From Chitinophagaceae bacterium (GTDB taxonomy: Bacteria; Bacteroidota; Bacteroidia; Chitinophagales; Chitinophagaceae), in assembly GCA_025351145.1 (NCBI GenBank), contig JANXWM010000079.1, positions 1-8,617 of the forward strand: a DNA stretch of 8,617 nucleotides, in the 5' to 3' direction. Below, piece after piece: positions 4,668 through 8,617 of this stretch. A model generated the notes under the pieces. It made no database searches and had not been told where the DNA came from. It was given only the letters and a program-made list of their open reading frames with translations. Both the position numbers and the translations under genes were made by a program. The stretch's first letter is position 1. Each line of letters starts with the position of its first letter.

Positions 4668-7181
4668 ATGTTTCAAAAATTATTCCGGTTCTCTGTTTTG
4701 TTATTTTTTTGTTGTTCATGCAGCCAAATGCAGGCACAAAAAAAAACTGCATTCATAAGCGGGATTGTTCTTAATGAAGAGGATAAACCTTTGGCTGGTG
4801 TTACAGTTCAAATACTTAACATAGAGAAAAAAACTATTACAAACGATACCGGTTATTTTAAAATCAATATAACAGCAGGAAAACCTTTAGCGCTAATCTT
4901 CAGTTATACCGGGTACCTTCCTGTGCAGAAAAATTTTTACCTCAGTTCAGATGAACAGGAGCATGTTATTATTAAACTGCAACATTATACAAAAGAGTTA
5001 GAAGCCATAACCGTAAAAGATGAAAGGGAAAGAAGGCAGGCAGGGCTTATAAATATCGATGCATCAAAAGCACTCGTAAACCCCTCACCAATCAGTGGTA
5101 TTGAAAGCCTCATTAAGATTTTGGTTGGCAGTAATAATGAGCTTACATCTCAGTATTCAGTGCGTGGCGGCAGCTATGATGAAAACCTGGTTTATGTAAA
5201 TGATTTTGAGATTTACCGCCCTTATTTGGTGCGTAGTGGCCAGCAGGAAGGCTTGAGTTTTATTAACCCCGAACTTACCGGCAATGTAAAATTTTATAAT
5301 GGAGGTTTCCAGGCAAAATATGGTGACAAGATGAGCTCTGTACTCGATGTTACTTACCGCAAACCCACACGCAACAGCGGTTCCGCTTATTTTGGCTTAT
5401 TGGAGCAAGGCGTTCATTTAGAAGGCACAGCAAAAAATAATAAAGTAACTTACCTGTTTGGTGTACGTAACCGCAGCAACAGGAATTTACTAAGCAGCCA
5501 GGAAACTACAGGTAATTATATCCCATCTTCTGCCGACCTGCAATTATTAGTTACATGGCAGGTAAGCAACAAATGGAGATTAGAAGCTTTGGCCAATTTA
5601 TCAAAAACCAAATTCACTTTTTTTCCAAAAGAGAGCCAATTAACTTCTGGTGTTTTTTCACCACTTTATTCTTCTTCGCTTGGGCTTGATATTTTCTTTG
5701 AAGGTCAGGAAAAAGACCAGTACAGTACCAGTTTCGTTGGCTTAACTAGTGTTAACCAGCCCAATAAAAAACTACAGTTAAAATGGATGCTAAGTTATTT
5801 CAACGATAACGAGCAGGAGAATATTGATATTACCGGCGCATACCTTTTTGGGCCGCGTGATTTTGATCCCAACAGCGGCACAAATGGTTCTATTATAAAC
5901 CCGCTTGGTGCAGGTGTAAATCAAAATTATGCACGTAATAAATTAAATATCGATGTATGGAGCGCCACACATAAAGGAAGCCTTGATAAAGGCAAAAACT
6001 TTTTGCAATGGGGCAATACGATCGAACGCCAGATAGTAAGCGATCACCTGAATGAATGGGAATATAAAGATTCGGCTGGTTATTCATTACCTGATCACCC
6101 CGGTCAGCTTAACCTCTTTAGTTCCACCAATAGCAATGCAGATTTTGGCATAACCCGCTTCAGTGGTTATATACAGGATAATATCCGCTTCAACGATTCA
6201 TCAGGTTTTACATTACAGGCAGGCGTACGGTACAACTACAATACGTTAAATAAAGAGTTTCTTCTTTCACCACGTTTGGGCTTTTCATTTAAACCAGTTT
6301 CATGGAAAAAAGATATCGTGATTCGTGGTGCTGCGGGTGTATATGATCAACCTCCTTTTTACCGTGAAATGCGCCGCTTCGATGGCAGCATCAACTACAA
6401 TCTTAAATCGCAAAAAAGTGTGCAGGTTAGCACCGGGATTGATTATAATTTCAAACTCTTTCAACGTGCTGCAAGGTTTACTACCGAAGCTTACTATAAA
6501 AACATCACCGACGTGGTGCCTTATGATATTGACAATGTACGCATGCGTTATTATGGCGAAAACTCCGCCAAAGCTTATGCCGCAGGTATTGAAGCACGTT
6601 TATTCGGAGAAATAGTTAAAGACGCAGAAAGCTGGTTAAGCATTGGCATTATGCGCACTAAAGAAAATTTAGATAACGATTCCTATACCACTTATAAAAA
6701 TGCAGCAGGCGAAATTATCGGCCCCTCAACACCGGATAAAATTCCTGCCGACAGCACTACAAATGCGGTTGGCTGGTTGCGCCGCCCAACTGACAGGCTC
6801 GTTACTTTCGGTATGTTTTTCCAGGATTATCTAAGTACCAACAAAAATTTTAAAGTTTACCTCAATACGCTCTACGGAAGCAACCTGCCTTACAATATTC
6901 CCGGCAATGCCCACTACCGCAATGCTTTGTTCATTGAGCCGTATATACGTGTAGATATGGGTTTCAGCGCATTGCTGCTCGATGCGCAAAGCAAAAGAAG
7001 GAGTCATTCCCCATTCCTTGGCTTCGACAATATTTGGGCCTCTCTCGAAATTTTCAATGTGGTAGACCGTGCGAATACTATCAGTTACCAACTAATAAAA
7101 GATTTCTCCAATACCACTTACACCATCCCCAACCGCCTTACACCGAGGTTGCTTAATTTTAAAATTATAGCAAGGTGGTAA
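4668..7181 (+). CDS. TonB-dependent outer-membrane receptor (837 aa)
   Basis: An active transporter of the outer membrane energised by TonB-ExbBD; the substrate is unknown. Residues 1-23 are a hydrophobic signal peptide (cleavage likely before Q24). C15, C16 and C18 do not form a good lipobox. Residues 28-105 are a carboxypeptidase-regulatory-like beta-sandwich domain (ISGIVLNEEDKPLAGVTVQI, then TNDTGYFKI and FSYTGYLP). A TonB-box-like LEAITVKD lies at 111-118. The plug covers about 125-230, with YSVRGGSYDENLVYVND at 163-179 and FYNGGFQAKYGDKMSSVLDV at 209-228. The remainder is a beta barrel ending in a terminal Trp, as expected for BAM-assembled proteins. At 837 residues it is shorter than typical SusC proteins (about 1000), and no SusD gene is adjacent, so it is more likely a general receptor than a glycan-specific SusC. 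It is transcribed divergently from the T9SS pair across 132 bp. No good terminator follows it. Confidence 0.93.
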   Translation: MFQKLFRFSVLLFFCCSCSQMQAQKKTAFISGIVLNEEDKPLAGVTVQILNIEKKTITNDTGYFKINITAGKPLALIFSYTGYLPVQKNFYLSSDEQEHVIIKLQHYTKELEAITVKDERERRQAGLINIDASKALVNPSPISGIESLIKILVGSNNELTSQYSVRGGSYDENLVYVNDFEIYRPYLVRSGQQEGLSFINPELTGNVKFYNGGFQAKYGDKMSSVLDVTYRKPTRNSGSAYFGLLEQGVHLEGTAKNNKVTYLFGVRNRSNRNLLSSQETTGNYIPSSADLQLLVTWQVSNKWRLEALANLSKTKFTFFPKESQLTSGVFSPLYSSSLGLDIFFEGQEKDQYSTSFVGLTSVNQPNKKLQLKWMLSYFNDNEQENIDITGAYLFGPRDFDPNSGTNGSIINPLGAGVNQNYARNKLNIDVWSATHKGSLDKGKNFLQWGNTIERQIVSDHLNEWEYKDSAGYSLPDHPGQLNLFSSTNSNADFGITRFSGYIQDNIRFNDSSGFTLQAGVRYNYNTLNKEFLLSPRLGFSFKPVSWKKDIVIRGAAGVYDQPPFYREMRRFDGSINYNLKSQKSVQVSTGIDYNFKLFQRAARFTTEAYYKNITDVVPYDIDNVRMRYYGENSAKAYAAGIEARLFGEIVKDAESWLSIGIMRTKENLDNDSYTTYKNAAGEIIGPSTPDKIPADSTTNAVGWLRRPTDRLVTFGMFFQDYLSTNKNFKVYLNTLYGSNLPYNIPGNAHYRNALFIEPYIRVDMGFSALLLDAQSKRRSHSPFLGFDNIWASLEIFNVVDRANTISYQLIKDFSNTTYTIPNRLTPRLLNFKIIARW

Positions 7182-7190
7182 ATATTTGAA

Positions 7191-7212
7191 GTTTATAGTT
7201 TGTGGTTTATAG
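7191..7212 (+). repeat. Short direct repeat GTTTATAG
   Basis: GTTTATAG occurs at 7191-7198 and again at 7205-7212, separated by TTTGTG, just after the receptor stop codon. It is low complexity and no function is evident. Confidence 0.5.
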
Positions 7213-7263
7213 ATGATGGCAATAATTTTATGAACCGGGCTGAAGATTTCCATGGCATCACCT

Positions 7264-7283
7264 CTTGCGTCACACACTTGTAC
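7264..7283 (+). repeat. Dispersed intergenic repeat, copy C
   Basis: CTTGCGTCACACACTTGTAC differs from the copy A core at two of 20 positions (9 and 13). A CCGG stretch begins 29 bases before the core, the same offset as in copy A. It faces copy D, with 134 bp between the cores. Confidence 0.8.
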
Positions 7284-7417
7284 TACATATCATTGGGCGA
7301 CAGAAACAGCAAGCGAATTATGTAATTCTTATGCCAAATGCAAATAAAAAAAATGGAGATATTTATTCCCTTAAATAATGCGCATCCGGGCTGTTGAAAG
7401 CTGAATAATGATTTACC

Positions 7418-7437
7418 GTACAAGTGTGCGACGCAAG
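7418..7437 (-). repeat. Dispersed intergenic repeat, copy D
   Basis: The minus strand reads CTTGCGTCGCACACTTGTAC, one mismatch from copies A and B and one from copy C. Beyond GTAC it continues GGTAAATCATTATTCAGCTTT-like, similar to the sequence after copy A. It is inverted relative to copy C. It lies 64 bp past the bioA stop codon. Confidence 0.85.
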
Positions 7438-7500
7438 GAACGATCAGTAAAGAACTGCTGTTCGGCTCAAAAAAAAAATAAAAATTTTATACTACGCTTG

Positions 7501-8617
7501 TTATAAACTAACCCAATTATTCAGCAGCAAAAGAATGGTATCGTAAACTTTTTTTATTTCTTCTGCGGTTATGCAATAGGGCGGCATTATATAAACCGTA
7601 TTACCAAGCGGCCGCATGTAAACGCCCTGCTGCAGGCAGTTTTGCGTAATTACCGCGCTTATATTATTGAGGTATTCATCTTTGCCCTGCCGTAGTTCAA
7701 AAGCAAGAATAGTCCCAAGGCATCTTAAGTTTTTATACGGTTTATTTGCGCTGTTCCCGAAGCTGTCTTCAAGTTGTAGAATAAATTTTTTATTCTCATC
7801 ACTTATCCATTCGATTGCATTAACAGTAGCAGTTTGTTGAAGCAAATCCATGCTTGCAAGCGCTGCAGAACAGGCAATTGGATTAGCCGTAAACGAGTGC
7901 CCGTGAAAAAAAGTTTTCAGTTTATCATCGGTTAAAAATGCATTGTAAATTTTATCGTTGCAGGCAGTTGCGCCCAGCGCCATAGTGCCCCCGGTTAATC
8001 CTTTGCTCATGCAAATAATATCGGGGTGCTGCAGCATGTGTGCACTTGCAAAAAGTTTTCCGGTGCGGCCAAAGCCTGTCATTACTTCGTCTGCAATACA
8101 AATAATATCGTTCAGTTTTACAGTGTTTAATAATTTGTTCATCAGGTAACTGTCATACATCTTCATGCCGCCGGCACCCTGCACCAAAGGCTCGTAAATA
8201 AATGCAGCAATTTCATTTGCATGTTTATGAATCACCGTTTTTATTTCACCAATATTTTCCTGTGTTGGTGTATCAATAAAAATCACTTCAAAAAGAAGAT
8301 CATGAAATGCAAGTGTAAAAACACTGCGGTCACTTACGCTCATAGCCCCGAAAGTATCGCCGTGATATGAGTTTTTAAAAGCAAGAATTTTGTTTCTTTT
8401 TAAATCGGTTTTATTCCACCAATATTGAATAGCCATTTTCAAAGCAACCTCAGTTGATGTAGAACCATTATCGCTATAGAAAATTTTTGAACAGTTGCCG
8501 GGCAATATTTGCAATAATCTTTCGGCAAGATCAACCGCAGGCTGGTGTGTAAAGCCCGCAAATATTACCTGCTCAAGTTGCAACGCCTGCTGGTAAATTT
8601 TCTCTGCAATATAAGGG
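7501..8617 (-). CDS. bioA: Adenosylmethionine--8-amino-7-oxononanoate aminotransferase, 5' end missing
   Basis: A PLP enzyme of biotin synthesis in the cytoplasm; it moves the amino group of S-adenosylmethionine to 8-amino-7-oxononanoate (KAPA), giving 7,8-diaminopelargonate (DAPA). The frame is open to the window edge: 371 residues are visible, beginning PYIAEKIYQQALQLEQVIF. The in-frame TTG at 8583 is internal, not the start. Compared with the E. coli enzyme (about 429 residues), some 65-70 N-terminal residues are missing. Numbered from the first visible residue, the motifs are YSDNGSTSTEVALKMA (47-62, PLP phosphate), SYHGDTFGAMSVSD (83-96), E142 in YEPLVQGAGG, and DEVMTGFGRTGK (176-187, D176 to the PLP nitrogen). 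K205 in MSKGLTGG is the Schiff-base lysine, followed by HGHSFTANPIACSAA (238-252). R335 in MRPLGNTVYIMPP matches the substrate-binding Arg region typical of BioA among class III aminotransferases. No other bio gene is in view. Confidence 0.95.
   Translation of the reverse strand, partial: PYIAEKIYQQALQLEQVIFAGFTHQPAVDLAERLLQILPGNCSKIFYSDNGSTSTEVALKMAIQYWWNKTDLKRNKILAFKNSYHGDTFGAMSVSDRSVFTLAFHDLLFEVIFIDTPTQENIGEIKTVIHKHANEIAAFIYEPLVQGAGGMKMYDSYLMNKLLNTVKLNDIICIADEVMTGFGRTGKLFASAHMLQHPDIICMSKGLTGGTMALGATACNDKIYNAFLTDDKLKTFFHGHSFTANPIACSAALASMDLLQQTATVNAIEWISDENKKFILQLEDSFGNSANKPYKNLRCLGTILAFELRQGKDEYLNNISAVITQNCLQQGVYMRPLGNTVYIMPPYCITAEEIKKVYDTILLLLNNWVSL

Larger units (their letters stand above)
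7182..7500. other. Convergent intergenic region between receptor gene and bioA
   Basis: This is 319 bp without a credible gene. It contains a short direct repeat (7191-7212), copies C and D of the dispersed repeat in head-to-head orientation, and an A-rich tract (7469-7484). No strong terminator hairpin was found for either converging gene, though the repeat pair or the A/T tract could serve that purpose. CCGGGCTG occurs in both repeat surroundings (about 7237-7244 and 7386-7393). Confidence 0.7.

Noticed and set aside
6325..6615. 96-codon plus-strand frame and other frames inside the receptor gene
   Set aside because: They lie within the well-supported receptor coding sequence and show no coding signs of their own.
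4668..7181. Calling the receptor a SusC protein of a polysaccharide-utilisation locus
   Set aside because: It is shorter than SusC proteins and no susD gene is next to it; the only glycan hydrolase is 4 kb away on the other strand.
7092..7277. 61-codon minus-strand frame across the receptor 3' end
   Set aside because: It overlaps the receptor C-terminus and repeat copy C; no protein-like features.
7469..7490. A-rich tract with ATAAAA/TTTTAT arms as a bioA terminator
   Set aside because: The stem is only A/T pairs and too weak for a typical rho-independent terminator; the T run may still contribute.

Overview
The window looks like chromosomal DNA of a Bacteroidota bacterium, most likely Chitinophagia/Chitinophagaceae (an inference from gene style, not a database match). 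The supporting signs are two secreted proteins ending in type IX secretion (T9SS) sorting domains, signal peptides that finish in A|Q, a TonB-dependent receptor opening with a carboxypeptidase-regulatory-like domain, starts without Shine-Dalgarno sequences, and promoter-like TACTTTG elements before several genes. Genes at both ends are cut by the window edge.

Layout. Positions 1-717 (minus) hold the N-terminal half of a secreted GH29 alpha-L-fucosidase. About 60 bp upstream of its start lies a near-perfect LacI-family operator (777-790). Positions 970-1491 (minus) hold an AT-rich, unrecognised gene for a 173-residue, probably exported protein. Positions 1758-3092 and 3216-4535 (minus) hold two tandem paralogues of a T9SS-secreted protein, each with its own promoter-like element and terminator hairpin. 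Positions 4668-7181 (plus, divergent from the pair) hold an 837-residue TonB-dependent outer-membrane receptor with no SusD partner. Positions 7501-8617 (minus) hold most of bioA (biotin synthesis), missing its N-terminus.

The most unusual structure is a dispersed intergenic repeat with a 20-bp core (consensus GTACAAGWGTGYGACGCAAG on one strand). It occurs four times, always between genes, as two head-to-head inverted pairs. One pair (837-862 and 1641-1666, identical over 26 bp) brackets the AT-rich hypothetical gene. The other (7264-7283 and 7418-7437) sits in the 319-bp gap between the convergent ends of the receptor gene and bioA. It behaves like a REP/MITE-like family; its function cannot be told from sequence alone.

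How the genes might work together: the fucosidase suggests release of L-fucose from glycans under sugar control. The T9SS paralogues have a predicted jelly-roll-like N-terminal region and an Fn3-like region, so they may be surface or secreted binding proteins. The divergent receptor could import a ligand, but nothing in the sequence names it. BioA is housekeeping and unrelated. No CRISPR array, rRNA, tRNA, transposase, phage gene or recognisable defence system was seen.
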